From Candidatus Nezhaarchaeota archaeon (GTDB lineage Archaea > Thermoproteota > Methanomethylicia > Nezhaarchaeales > WYZ-LMO8): a stretch of DNA of 64,000 bases. The notes under the pieces were generated by a model. The model ran no database searches. It was given only the letters and a program-made list of their open reading frames with translations, and was not told the DNA's origin. Positions 1 to 9,167 of this stretch are shown piece after piece (within the stretch, counting starts at the first letter, position 1; every line of letters begins with the position of its first letter). Location: the NCBI GenBank assembly GCA_025059375.1, contig JANXDO010000004.1, positions 1 to 64,000 on the forward strand, in the 5' to 3' direction. The position numbers were made by a program, and so were the translations under genes.

Positions 1-3000
1 TTTGAAGACATAACAGGTAACATATCATTTGATGATACTGATACAAAGATTAATACTAGCACTGTGGTCGCCGCTATAAGGCTCGTCGATAAGAATTACA
101 ATGGCTTAGCCCTAGCTGACGTGGAGATTACGTTCCCAGTATATGGTTATAAGTTCATCACCGACTCATCACCGCTCCAAGGTCCTCTCGGTCGTGTTGA
201 TTGGACACCAATACACGATATGGGTTACTACAGGTCGGATGTCATGCCACTACCAACAAGGCATAACGGCAGTGAGCTTACTTTCAGGATTAAAGTGACA
301 TTTGATGGAGTCAAAGTCCTCGATGAAGTTTTCAAGCCAGCAGACCATGCTAAGTGGGGCACTCATCAATTGGGCTTTCCAATGCTCAACTTAGTTTGTG
401 ATGTCTATGAGGTTCAGTTGAAGCTATTGGATGCTCGCAACATGACCTTGAGTGGCAATGCTACGCTAACAATTCGTTATCCCGCTGAAGGCGTTGACGT
501 CGAGTTTCTAGTCGTCAATGGCATTGCTGGCAGGATGCTCCCAGGAGGCTCAGGCTTAACTGCAACAATAAGCTACAAGGATGTGTATGGGTTACCAGCT
601 CTCGAGCCTGTATCGTTCAATATTAGTGATGCAAGCACATCAATAACATTGAGGTTCCCAGTCTACAACCTAGTGCTCTACGTTAATGACTGGTACGGTA
701 AACCTCTAATCGGGCCCTTCGACTGCAACATAACCTTCACCAAGGGTCTATGGGCAGGAATCACTCAATCAGCTTGGTATAACGCCACTGGAAACTTCCA
801 TGTATTTGAGCAGCTACCTAAAGGTGGAAACTACAGCATAAGAGTACTTACGAGACCTGGAGCACCTCTTACACCAGGCTTCGATGCGGGAGGCGCTCTA
901 GGTAAGCTTTTAGGTGCTCTAAACGTAACCATGCCTGGTAGCGACCACACAGCAAGCATAAGGTTGCCCGTCTACAACCCGAGGCTAGTAATCAAAGCCA
1001 TCGATGGCTCAGACATACCAGCAGCCCTTGCAGGGGAAACGTATGTAGTGATACGAGCGAACACAAGCACTATAGAGCCAATATACGTCAATAAGACAGT
1101 TGATATAACTTACGTGTCGAACCAAACATTGGGTGCATGCTTCGTCGGTGGGTGGGTCTACCCGATTAGAGTGTACATAGCTGGAGTAGTCGTCTACGAT
1201 GGAGTTGTATGTCTACCAGACCCATCAGTAGCTACGGTTATAACCCTAAGAGTGAACCTCTACCCATCACTGGCTAGAGTATTGACGTACGATCTAGCTC
1301 GCCCAATACCAAACATATCGATTAGGATAGGCTGGGTAGGCTTAAACGTAACAAACTTCACCGCCCCAGATCTCCTAACGCGTAACTGGGCAATATCACC
1401 TTACGTGGGCAACTTCACGGGTGTTGCGAATTACTCTCCATACACCATCCCATACTGCTTCTCAGCTGTGACTGGCGTAGCTGGTAACGCTACGTTCTGG
1501 ATCCCAGTCTGGAACATAACCGGCTTGAACTACACGACGATCGTCTACGGTGTCTACACGATACCAGGCGTCACAGGAGGAGTTCCAGCAACTGCTCCAT
1601 CAGTTGCTGTGGGACCAAGTATCGTCGAGATACTAGGTATTACTGGTGTACTAACTGACATTACTGCTGTAGTTAAAGATATTGGTAATATTACGGCTTA
1701 TGCCTATAACTTCTACGTTAGGGTGCTTAACTACCTAGATGAACCTCTGGCTAACTACACAGTATTCGTTAATGGCACATACGCGGGCGGCAAGTTCATA
1801 GGGACGATAGCGAGCACCACGACCAACGCTACTGGAATGGCTAGCTTCATATCGGGTATTGGAGGGATATTCTTCTTCGCAAACTACACCTACAACGTGG
1901 GCGCCTTCTTAATGACCGCGCCATATCCACAGATAGTTCTAAGCATGTTAAGAGCCAGCGAATGGGAGCATGAACACCTCGTGACACTAAGGATCCCAGG
2001 CGCGCTCATAATTAAAGCCCTCGACTGGGAGGGCAATCCACTCGCTGGTGCTGAGGTTAGGTTGTTCTGGGCTACTGGTCCCTATGCTGGTAGACTAACT
2101 GCTGTAGCTAAGACTGGCAAGGATGGTGTAGCGACGATCATGATGAACAACGTGACCGACGTGTACACTGTTGAAGTTTGGTGGAAAGGTTCGATTGTAA
2201 ACCGTAAGTACAGGCTTGAAGAGCAATTAGACTTCAGTAGAGTACCTCCAGTCTTTAGTTACACTGAGAGAATGATGGTCTATAACCCAAGGATAACGTT
2301 GGTGAGCGATAGAGGGTTAGCTCTACCGGGTGAGGTAACGGTTAAGGTTACTTGGCCTGATGGTGACGTAAGCTTCCATTGGACTGATGCTACTGGCTCA
2401 GTAATGCTAACTCAAGCACCTATAGGCCAGTATAGAGTAGAGTCAACTTGGAAGGGCATAAAGATCTACGACTCATTAATGTGGATTGAATCCAGTGCTC
2501 CAATGACGTTGAGGACGGCGGTCTATAGTGTAGATCTAAGCTTCCTAACACCAAGAGGTACGCCATTGAATGGTGCTACAGTATTGTTGAGGTATCCTGA
2601 CGGCACTGAAGCAACAGTGATATTAGACTCTGAGGGTAAGGCCTCACTGCCGCTAGTACCAGCTGACGCGGTACGTAACGTGCTCACGGTACTCAAGGTG
2701 ACTTGGCTAGATAGTGCAATAACACTCAAAGATAGTAGAGCAACAATAAGAGCATCAGGACCAGTGACCTTCTATGCAGCTAACGTCCACGCGTTGCTCA
2801 TCACGGTTGTAGGCGCTCTAGGACAACCACTCGATGGAGCTACAGTAGTAATTCTTAGAGACAATAAGACTGTAGCCACGATAGTTGCAGAGGGTGGCAT
2901 TGCCACAGTTGAGCTACCAAAGGCTAACTACACAGTTCAAGCCTTATATCTAGGCAAGAAAGGCGAGGCATCAGTATCACTTGTAGCTGACACTACAGTT

Positions 3001-3159
3001 AAAGTCCCACTAGACGTGTTCATAGTCATAGGTAATGTGGCGTTCAGCACGAGCGAGGTAATACTGTGGACAGTCATAGCCATAGTAGTCATAATAGCTC
3101 TCGCCGCTATAATCATATCACTAACTAGGATAGGCAGGAAGAAAGCTGCTACAGGATGA
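1..3159 (+). CDS. Large membrane-anchored surface protein with repeated Ig-like domains (5' partial)
   Basis: The reading frame is open from base 1, so the true start lies upstream and at least 1052 residues are in the window. The protein is a chain of beta-rich modules, each opening with a segment like VYNPRLVIKA or VYSVDLSFLTPRG followed by G-x-P-L-x-G-A, the look of carboxypeptidase-regulatory/CNA-B Ig-like domains. Many N-x-S/T sequons suggest heavy glycosylation. A single hydrophobic helix near the C-terminus (about nt 3055-3126) followed by R-x-G-R-K-K is a typical membrane anchor with cytoplasmic tail. It is probably an extracellular S-layer-associated or adhesin protein. The precise family is not recognised. 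Confidence 0.85.
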   Translation, partial: FEDITGNISFDDTDTKINTSTVVAAIRLVDKNYNGLALADVEITFPVYGYKFITDSSPLQGPLGRVDWTPIHDMGYYRSDVMPLPTRHNGSELTFRIKVTFDGVKVLDEVFKPADHAKWGTHQLGFPMLNLVCDVYEVQLKLLDARNMTLSGNATLTIRYPAEGVDVEFLVVNGIAGRMLPGGSGLTATISYKDVYGLPALEPVSFNISDASTSITLRFPVYNLVLYVNDWYGKPLIGPFDCNITFTKGLWAGITQSAWYNATGNFHVFEQLPKGGNYSIRVLTRPGAPLTPGFDAGGALGKLLGALNVTMPGSDHTASIRLPVYNPRLVIKAIDGSDIPAALAGETYVVIRANTSTIEPIYVNKTVDITYVSNQTLGACFVGGWVYPIRVYIAGVVVYDGVVCLPDPSVATVITLRVNLYPSLARVLTYDLARPIPNISIRIGWVGLNVTNFTAPDLLTRNWAISPYVGNFTGVANYSPYTIPYCFSAVTGVAGNATFWIPVWNITGLNYTTIVYGVYTIPGVTGGVPATAPSVAVGPSIVEILGITGVLTDITAVVKDIGNITAYAYNFYVRVLNYLDEPLANYTVFVNGTYAGGKFIGTIASTTTNATGMASFISGIGGIFFFANYTYNVGAFLMTAPYPQIVLSMLRASEWEHEHLVTLRIPGALIIKALDWEGNPLAGAEVRLFWATGPYAGRLTAVAKTGKDGVATIMMNNVTDVYTVEVWWKGSIVNRKYRLEEQLDFSRVPPVFSYTERMMVYNPRITLVSDRGLALPGEVTVKVTWPDGDVSFHWTDATGSVMLTQAPIGQYRVESTWKGIKIYDSLMWIESSAPMTLRTAVYSVDLSFLTPRGTPLNGATVLLRYPDGTEATVILDSEGKASLPLVPADAVRNVLTVLKVTWLDSAITLKDSRATIRASGPVTFYAANVHALLITVVGALGQPLDGATVVILRDNKTVATIVAEGGIATVELPKANYTVQALYLGKKGEASVSLVADTTVKVPLDVFIVIGNVAFSTSEVILWTVIAIVVIIALAAIIISLTRIGRKKAATG

Positions 3160-3246
3160 AACCCCATACCTCCCATCTTTATTTAACTTTCTTATTTGTG
3201 ATCTATGGGCTTATTAGGCTAGAGTTTTAAATCCTGCTGAGAAGCA

Positions 3247-3624
3247 ATGAACCTACCATTAAGGATTAGTATTTTAAGCTTGATTCTCGCACTCTTAACT
3301 TCAATACTGCTATGCACCATTGTGTATGCTCAAGCCGAAGAAGATATCAACAAAACCCCTCAATCATTACTCGATAACCTCCTAAGCAGTGTAAGAAGCT
3401 CTATTGACAAGTTCTTAGCGTTAATTCAGGAGACCTTCATATACGTGATTCGTAAGGGATTTGAGGTATTAATAGCAATAGCTCGCGCATCATACGTAGC
3501 TCTTGGAGTCCTTGGTCTAGTGTTATGGGCCACAGGAATATCGCCTTATAGAGGGAGACACTTAATAGTCGGCTCCGTAATCCTCGCTTTAGTATCTGAA
3601 GTAGCTTATACCATGATGAGTTAA
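3247..3624 (+). CDS. Small secreted/membrane protein with two C-terminal helices, possibly TrbC/VirB2-like
   Basis: The protein has 125 residues. Residues 1-29 are a signal peptide-like hydrophobic stretch ending VYAQA-EE. A hydrophilic segment (about 30-60) follows, then two transmembrane helices (about 76-98 and 106-124) split by a short basic loop PYRGRH. Signal peptide, helix, basic loop, helix is the architecture of TrbC/VirB2 pilins and of archaeal CedA1-type proteins of the DNA-import machinery, but I see no decisive motif, so this is only a shape match. The gene sits 1 nt before the radB-like gene and about 90 nt after the surface protein gene. Function unknown otherwise. Confidence 0.7.
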   Translation: MNLPLRISILSLILALLTSILLCTIVYAQAEEDINKTPQSLLDNLLSSVRSSIDKFLALIQETFIYVIRKGFEVLIAIARASYVALGVLGLVLWATGISPYRGRHLIVGSVILALVSEVAYTMMS

Positions 3625-3625
3625 A

Positions 3626-4369
3626 ATGAATAAAGGCTCAATACTAAACATCCAAGAAATTAAGGAGATTTGGAGGAAGATCTATCGAATAGCACTGGGA
3701 TGTCCTCCTCTAGACAAGCTTTTAGACGGTGGCTTCCCATCATCTCACGTAACCTTAATTTATGGTGAGAGATCATCAGGTAAAACCCAGCTCTGTCATC
3801 AATTAGTAGCACATTATTTAACAGTAGAGAGGAATCACTACGCAGTCTACATAGATGTCGACTTAACATTCTCTCCTTCAAGAATCGTCAGCATCGTCAA
3901 GAAATTTGGTGTCCAAGAGCCACGAGACGTTCTTTCACGAATTCTCTACTATAAACCACCAAGTTTTGAAGACCAAGTTAAAGTAGTAGACCTACTATAC
4001 AGTATTCATGATAAGGCACCGCATAAACTCATCATAATAGACTCAATATCCACCCTCATTAGAGGCGAGTATGGATCAGCTGTTATTGAAATGCAAAGAG
4101 CTCTTTCTAATTACATTAAAAAACTTCAGGAATATGCTCTACAAAAAAATGTCGTAGTCATAGTCACGGATAACGTACACTTAGTTAAACAGCTTGATAA
4201 AGAACTCCTTTTACCAGTCTCGCTTTACGCCATGGAAATCTCAGTAACACACTTAAGGTTGATTAGAGGTGTGGGAGCCAAGAGAATATGTCGCGTAGAG
4301 GCTTCCCCAGTAATCCCTGAGGGGGAGGCAGCTTTCTTAATAGCTGAGGAGGGCTTAATAGAAATTTAA
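3626..4369 (+). CDS. RadB-like RecA-superfamily ATPase
   Basis: The protein has 247 residues, the length of the short RadA paralogues (RadB class) that lack the N-terminal helix-hairpin-helix domain. It opens with the RecA-core signature GCPPLDKLLDGGF, then Walker A GERSSGKTQ (about residues 48-56), and a Walker B strand KLIIIDSI (about residues 134-141). In archaea such paralogues assist RadA in homologous recombination. KaiC-like ATPases share the fold, but the length and the GGF-x-S-x-x-V-T-L-I-Y-G order fit RadB better. The start codon lies 1 nt after the stop of the small membrane protein, so the two are very likely cotranscribed. Confidence 0.8.
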   Translation: MNKGSILNIQEIKEIWRKIYRIALGCPPLDKLLDGGFPSSHVTLIYGERSSGKTQLCHQLVAHYLTVERNHYAVYIDVDLTFSPSRIVSIVKKFGVQEPRDVLSRILYYKPPSFEDQVKVVDLLYSIHDKAPHKLIIIDSISTLIRGEYGSAVIEMQRALSNYIKKLQEYALQKNVVVIVTDNVHLVKQLDKELLLPVSLYAMEISVTHLRLIRGVGAKRICRVEASPVIPEGEAAFLIAEEGLIEI

Positions 4370-4379
4370 CGCCACTCGC

Positions 4380-4997
4380 TTATTCACGAGCTACATACTC
4401 ACTTCTACACTCTTCACAAATAAAGTGACCATTAACCTCCCTCAAGTCTTCAGACCAAACACCACAAATCTCACATTCACCGACTTGAACCTCCTTAACA
4501 TAGCTCTCCTCCACCTCACTCTTAGAGGCAAGTATCTCTATGAGTGCTGGCGCCACTTTCAGTATATCCCTCTCCGTAACTATGCCTACAAGTCTACCTC
4601 TATCTAAGACAATAAGTCTCCTCACTTTGTGCCTAGCCATCTTAGACATCGCTGAAACTAGAGGGGCTTGAGGATCAATAGTTATAAGTGGTGAGGACAT
4701 TACCTCTCTACAAGTGACTTCATCACCCTTAAGCCCCCTAGCCATAACTCTTGAAACTAGATCTCTCTCCGTAACTATGCCTATCGGCCTCCTCTGCCCA
4801 TCAACGACTATGACGCAGCCCACACCATGCTTATCCATCAGGATTGCAGCCTTAACAGCACTATCCTCAGCGCTTACAGTTACAGGGTCTGTTGACATGA
4901 CATCAGAAACCTTGACGTCAGGCACTCTCAACTTATGAAGCCCCCGCTTGAGACTTTCCAAAATTCCCTTTAAAAGGATATCGCTATTAACTGTCAA
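4380..4997 (-). CDS. CBS-domain pair protein with C-terminal zinc ribbon
   Basis: Two tandem CBS motifs are visible: VSDVMSTDPVTV (about residue 30) with GIVTERDLVSRV, then VMSSPLITIDP with GIVTERDIL. A C-terminal zinc ribbon follows (CEICGVW, 17 residues, CEEC, about residues 174-198). CBS pairs bind adenine nucleotides or similar ligands and act as sensors. The zinc ribbon suggests contact with nucleic acid or a protein partner. The start is a TTG at 4997, and no better upstream start is present. The gene follows rqcH on the same strand 16 nt downstream, so it may share its transcript. The regulated target is unknown. Confidence 0.85.
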   Translation of the reverse strand: MTVNSDILLKGILESLKRGLHKLRVPDVKVSDVMSTDPVTVSAEDSAVKAAILMDKHGVGCVIVVDGQRRPIGIVTERDLVSRVMARGLKGDEVTCREVMSSPLITIDPQAPLVSAMSKMARHKVRRLIVLDRGRLVGIVTERDILKVAPALIEILASKSEVEESYVKEVQVGECEICGVWSEDLREVNGHFICEECRSEYVARE

Positions 4998-5013
4998 AGC
5001 TCCTATGCAACCA

Positions 5014-6987
5014 TTACTTCTCGTACTTACCGGTCATCCTCACCGTGCCAGGCGGCATTACTCTCACTATGTCATCGCTCTTGACTCTCACACTCAACCC
5101 GATAGAGCGCAGCTTCTCATTAAACACCTTAGCTATTCTAGCAGCTATCTTCGTCTTGTCGACATCGCCCGGAATGAGGGTTACGTACGCTATAGCTTGA
5201 CTCGCAATAGCTGACGGTGGGCCAGAGATTATGAGGACTTCTTCGTTGATCATCGAAAGACCTATGGCTACCTTCAACTCGACACCCCTCAAGTAGCTTC
5301 TATGGCCCCTCACCATAAAGGAGCCTTTGGGTAGATACTCACCTGATGGAGGTGTCTTAGAAACCTGGGAACCATACACCCAATACACATCAATTGAGGT
5401 AAAACCATTTTTCCAAGCCTTCGAATAGCATGCTGCAAACTGAGCAGCTTCACTTATAGTCGTCTGAGGTACCTCCTTACCCTCGCTTTTAACCACTACT
5501 GCCGAGGCTCCAATTATGTCTGCATGAAAGAACATATCTCTATCATCCAAGTACTTTTTGACTAAAACCTCGTTTTGCGTGGCATCTCGACCAGCCACTA
5601 CTATGAATCCATCGCTTGACTTAAACCACAGAAACCTTTCATACCATTGTTTAGGTTCTCTACGCACTCTTATTTTGCTCTTACTATCTTCCTCAACTGT
5701 CTTCCTCTCCTCAATTAACTTAGTTAACTTCTCCTCAAGATCTTTCATAGCCTTAACGCTCGAGTCCATCTTGCTTTTTAACCTCTTTAACTCATCGTAC
5801 AGGCGCGTCATGTTCTTCATCAAGCTTTCATTGAGTCTAAGATTAACTCCCTCATCTTTAATCTTTAACGTAACCACGTTTTCTCTAGGATCAACCTCTA
5901 GGATCTCTACATCACTTAGCTTACTTAAAGTGGGAATCCCCTCTTTTCCCTTTACTACTACTTCGTTTAAGAGATCCTGAAACTCTTCATAACGTTCTTG
6001 AATGAAGTCGATTACCTTCTTAAGATTCTCAATCCTCAAATTCAACTCATTTATCCTTTTCTTTAATTCTTCTATAGTTACTCTAAGCCTTTCTTCCTCT
6101 TTCCTCGCAATCTCATCCATAGATACCGCCTCTTTAAGAGCTTCATAGAAGAAGTCAGCAATAGCCTCATAGAATGAACTGTAATACTTCTTCTCATAAC
6201 GCTCATAAATCATAAATTCTATTGGAACTACTGAGAAGGGCTTTCCGTCAACATAAACTATGTTAGGTTTAGGATGACTCAAGGAATCCACTACGCTCTT
6301 AGAACTCTCCATTATCCTCCTAATCGCGTCTCCGTCCACTCTAGAAATCTTCACTTCAGGGTCGATGCCACTTCTCACTAAGACCTCATATGCCACTTCG
6401 GGAGAACCTACAAGAGAAAGAGCGAAGTAGAAGGCTGTCGACCTCTTAGCTTCTGATAAGACCCTCAAACCCCTCTCTTCACTTAAATCCAGGACTAGAT
6501 TGGGAGGAGGTCTGTAACTTACCCCCCTCTTAATGATCCTGTCCTTGTACTCTACTTCCTTGTAGGCTTTGAGTATTGTGAAGTTGCCATTACATAAAAT
6601 TACATTGCCTTCTCTTACAAGCTCAACTATAAGCCTATAGATTTCACCACCCTTCTCAACATCAATCCTAAGCACTCTATCAAATCCAAGCTGCTCAAGA
6701 GAAACTATCCTTGATCTTCTCAAATACTTCCTCAATAGCTTACAAAATGATGAGACTTTAAGTGGCTTTTCAACATCATATTTTGATAGTGTGACCCATT
6801 GTGGCTGCCTTATCGTTAACAACCTAGTTACCCTATCCTGACATCTTACCTTTAACATTAAGACATGACCGATTACGTAGACGTTAATAATGCTACCTCC
6901 AACTACTAATTGTGTTACCTCATTTAGCAGAGCTTTAAGATCTAGAGCTGAAAGCGCCTTCTTAGGTCTTAACTCAATCCTTGACAT
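5014..6987 (-). CDS. rqcH: Ribosome quality control protein RqcH (NEMF/Rqc2 family)
   Basis: The protein has 657 residues from ATG 6987 (a TTG sits one codon upstream). The order is an N-terminal NFACT-N region starting near residue 10, a long coiled coil rich in E/K/R (about residues 295-345 and 395-435), and an NFACT-R domain with WYERFLWFKSSDGFIVVAGR and ADIIGASAVVV (about 460-520). This is the archaeal relative of eukaryotic NEMF/Rqc2 and bacterial RqcH, which bind the 50S subunit carrying a stalled peptidyl-tRNA and recruit tRNA to add C-terminal tails. The length is as expected. It transcribes toward the CBS protein. Confidence 0.92.
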   Translation of the reverse strand: MSRIELRPKKALSALDLKALLNEVTQLVVGGSIINVYVIGHVLMLKVRCQDRVTRLLTIRQPQWVTLSKYDVEKPLKVSSFCKLLRKYLRRSRIVSLEQLGFDRVLRIDVEKGGEIYRLIVELVREGNVILCNGNFTILKAYKEVEYKDRIIKRGVSYRPPPNLVLDLSEERGLRVLSEAKRSTAFYFALSLVGSPEVAYEVLVRSGIDPEVKISRVDGDAIRRIMESSKSVVDSLSHPKPNIVYVDGKPFSVVPIEFMIYERYEKKYYSSFYEAIADFFYEALKEAVSMDEIARKEEERLRVTIEELKKRINELNLRIENLKKVIDFIQERYEEFQDLLNEVVVKGKEGIPTLSKLSDVEILEVDPRENVVTLKIKDEGVNLRLNESLMKNMTRLYDELKRLKSKMDSSVKAMKDLEEKLTKLIEERKTVEEDSKSKIRVRREPKQWYERFLWFKSSDGFIVVAGRDATQNEVLVKKYLDDRDMFFHADIIGASAVVVKSEGKEVPQTTISEAAQFAACYSKAWKNGFTSIDVYWVYGSQVSKTPPSGEYLPKGSFMVRGHRSYLRGVELKVAIGLSMINEEVLIISGPPSAIASQAIAYVTLIPGDVDKTKIAARIAKVFNEKLRSIGLSVRVKSDDIVRVMPPGTVRMTGKYEK

Positions 6988-7042
6988 CAACTCTCTCTTT
7001 AAACTTTAATATAAATCCTCACGATTAAGGATTGCGAGTCAA

Positions 7043-7351
7043 ATGCGACCTGGAACTAAGATCTATATAACAAGGATAATATTTGCACTAATAGCAGGTC
7101 TCATGAGTACCACAGTAAACCCCATGCTGCTTACCATACAAAGTCATGGCGTGATAGCATCTCTGCTACCCATAATCATAGCGATAATACTCTACATAGC
7201 TTCCTACCACTTCATCAAGCTCGTAATTAAAGTAACGTCATCAATGTTGAATGAGCCCTCCTACATGTATAGAGGCGGTCTCTTCACTTACATCCTAGTA
7301 TGGATAACAACTTGGTCTCTAATAGCCTCCTTCATTCAGCCCTTCGGTTGA
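7043..7351 (+). CDS. Small membrane protein, three predicted helices
   Basis: The protein has 102 residues. Three hydrophobic segments (about residues 10-28, 37-62 and 80-98) are separated by short loops, with the tail ending in IQPFG. I see no signal peptide, catalytic motif or family signature. The arrangement of three short helices in about 100 residues resembles small archaeal insertase-complex-like proteins, but that is shape only. It lies 10 nt upstream of the dihydroorotase gene on the same strand, so it is probably in that transcript, and it starts divergently from rqcH across a 55-nt gap. Unrecognised. Confidence 0.65.
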   Translation: MRPGTKIYITRIIFALIAGLMSTTVNPMLLTIQSHGVIASLLPIIIAIILYIASYHFIKLVIKVTSSMLNEPSYMYRGGLFTYILVWITTWSLIASFIQPFG

Positions 7352-7361
7352 GTGACGCTCA

Positions 7362-8687
7362 ATGAGAACCCTAATATGCAACTGTAAGCTCTACATCGAT
7401 AACAGGATACTTGACAACTGCTTCATATTAATAAACGACGGCTTAATTGAAGACTTTGGAATCGAAAGTTCCTTAATAAGCTCTTACGATGCCAAGTATA
7501 ATGCTGAGGGTAGGTTAATCCTACCAGGAATAGTAGATGTTCATACCCACTTAAGAGATCAGCAACTTTCCTATAAAGAGGACTTTACGAGTGCAACATC
7601 AAGTGCTATCCTGGGCGGAGTCACCTCCCTAATTGACATGCCAAACAATGAGCCACCAACAGATAGTCCAGCTAGGTTAAAAGAGAGGATGAAAGCTGCT
7701 AGAAATAAAATCCTCGCGAACGTCGGGTTTACATGTAAACCGTCACTTGATTACAATGTAAGTAGAGAAATGGCTAATTGTGGGGCTGTAGCTTTCAAAA
7801 GCTTTCTGTACGATTACATTATCGATGGCGAGATGGACACCATTACACTTAATAAGATCATGAGCGGAATTGCTAAGACGAGAAAGAAGCTAATGATTCA
7901 CTGTAACATTAAAGCATCCTATGATGAGGTCCTCCCCCTCGTGAAGAAGGGGAACGTAGCTAAGCTTTGCAGAATTGAAGGACACCTAGCTAGGAAGACG
8001 TTAAGCTTAGCAGCTAAGCATGGCACCAGGATCCACATATGCCATGTTAGTTGCCCAATCACAGTCGACATTATAGAACAATATAGGAACATACTAGACA
8101 TAACTTCTGAGGTCACGATACATCACATTACATTAAGCTACGACTTATTGGAGGAGATGGGTCCCATAGCTCATGTAGACCCGCCACTGAAGAGTCGATA
8201 CACTGCAAAGACCCTGCTCAAGCTACTGAGAAGAGACCGGATAGACATCATAGTTAGCGATCATGCACCTCACGCGTTAAGCGAAAAATTCTCTCAAGAT
8301 CCAAAACCTGGTTTCCCAAACCTACAATTAATGATGCCAGCACTCTTAACTCTAGTTAAGAGGGGGAGCCTATCTATAAGCGAAGTTATGGAAAAAGCTT
8401 CTCGCAGACCAGCTATAATCTTTGGGTTAGAGAGAAGAGGGCTCATAAAGAGAGGTTATTATGCTGACTTAGTGGAAGTGGATGTTAAGAAAAAGCTTAA
8501 AGTAAAAAGCGATATCCTAGCCTCCAAGGCGAGGTACACCCCATTTGAGGGTCTATCCTTCATAGGCCTCCCCGTAAGAACCTTCGTAAACGGCGTGTGC
8601 GTTAACGAGCATTACACGGTAATTGGGCGAGGAGGAGAGGGCATGATTCTTAAAAGTGGGCGTGACCGGCATGAAGCAAGACCATAA
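7362..8687 (+). CDS. pyrC: Dihydroorotase (pyrimidine biosynthesis)
   Basis: The protein has 441 residues. Amidohydrolase metal ligands are all present: DVHTHLRD near residue 60 (H-x-H), an AFKSF lysine near residue 147 that would be carboxylated, MIHCN and HICHVSC histidines, and SDHAPHA (near residue 299) with the fourth metal ligand Asp. MPNNEPPTDS is the class I dihydroorotase substrate loop. It converts carbamoyl aspartate to dihydroorotate. Other pyrimidine genes (pyrB, pyrI) are at 49-51 kb. Allantoinase is a relative, but the NEPPT loop and archaeal context favour dihydroorotase. The 3' end overlaps the start of the Mut7-C gene, indicating coupling. Confidence 0.93.
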   Translation: MRTLICNCKLYIDNRILDNCFILINDGLIEDFGIESSLISSYDAKYNAEGRLILPGIVDVHTHLRDQQLSYKEDFTSATSSAILGGVTSLIDMPNNEPPTDSPARLKERMKAARNKILANVGFTCKPSLDYNVSREMANCGAVAFKSFLYDYIIDGEMDTITLNKIMSGIAKTRKKLMIHCNIKASYDEVLPLVKKGNVAKLCRIEGHLARKTLSLAAKHGTRIHICHVSCPITVDIIEQYRNILDITSEVTIHHITLSYDLLEEMGPIAHVDPPLKSRYTAKTLLKLLRRDRIDIIVSDHAPHALSEKFSQDPKPGFPNLQLMMPALLTLVKRGSLSISEVMEKASRRPAIIFGLERRGLIKRGYYADLVEVDVKKKLKVKSDILASKARYTPFEGLSFIGLPVRTFVNGVCVNEHYTVIGRGGEGMILKSGRDRHEARP

Positions 8688-9165
8688 ACTCCTACTTGAC
8701 GGCATGTGCGGCAAATTGGCTAGGTGGCTTAGGTTACTTGGACTAGACGTCATGTACTTGAAGGATGTAGATGACGAGAACATGCTCTCAATAGCCGAGA
8801 CCTCTGATAGGATAGTGATAACTAGGGATCAAGAGCTTCATAGTAAGGCAATCAAGAGAGGGGTAAAATCGATACTCCTAACATCTACAGAACATATCAA
8901 AAACCTAGGTGAAGTGTTAAGGGAGCTCAAAATCAAAATAACTATACCGCCATTGCTAACCCGTTGCCCTCTATGTAACAATGTACTTAAAGAGGTTGAC
9001 TCGGTAGCTGTAGCAGCCCTACTACCATCTATGAATCTTACAAGCCGCTATAAGAGGTTCTGGCTATGTGATAGATGTAATAAAGCATACTGGATAGGTA
9101 GCCACTGGAAGAATATCGAGAAAATATTAAGCAAGGTGAAGAGGTATATTGAGGAGGGCAGCTAA
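8671..9165 (+). CDS. Mut7-C RNase domain protein
   Basis: The N-terminal half contains LLLDGMCGKLARWLRLLGLDV and later VITRDQEL, the hallmark acidic residues of the PIN-like Mut7-C RNase domain. The C-terminal half carries the matching zinc ribbon CPLCNNVL (about residue 102) and CDRCNKAYW (about residue 132). ATG 8671 gives the family-typical start just before LLLDGM. A GTG at 8656 in the same frame would add five residues. Either start overlaps the end of pyrC. The family is predicted to be a single-strand RNase acting in RNA processing; the substrate is not known. Confidence 0.88.
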   Translation: MKQDHKLLLDGMCGKLARWLRLLGLDVMYLKDVDDENMLSIAETSDRIVITRDQELHSKAIKRGVKSILLTSTEHIKNLGEVLRELKIKITIPPLLTRCPLCNNVLKEVDSVAVAALLPSMNLTSRYKRFWLCDRCNKAYWIGSHWKNIEKILSKVKRYIEEGS

Positions 9166-9167
9166 AC

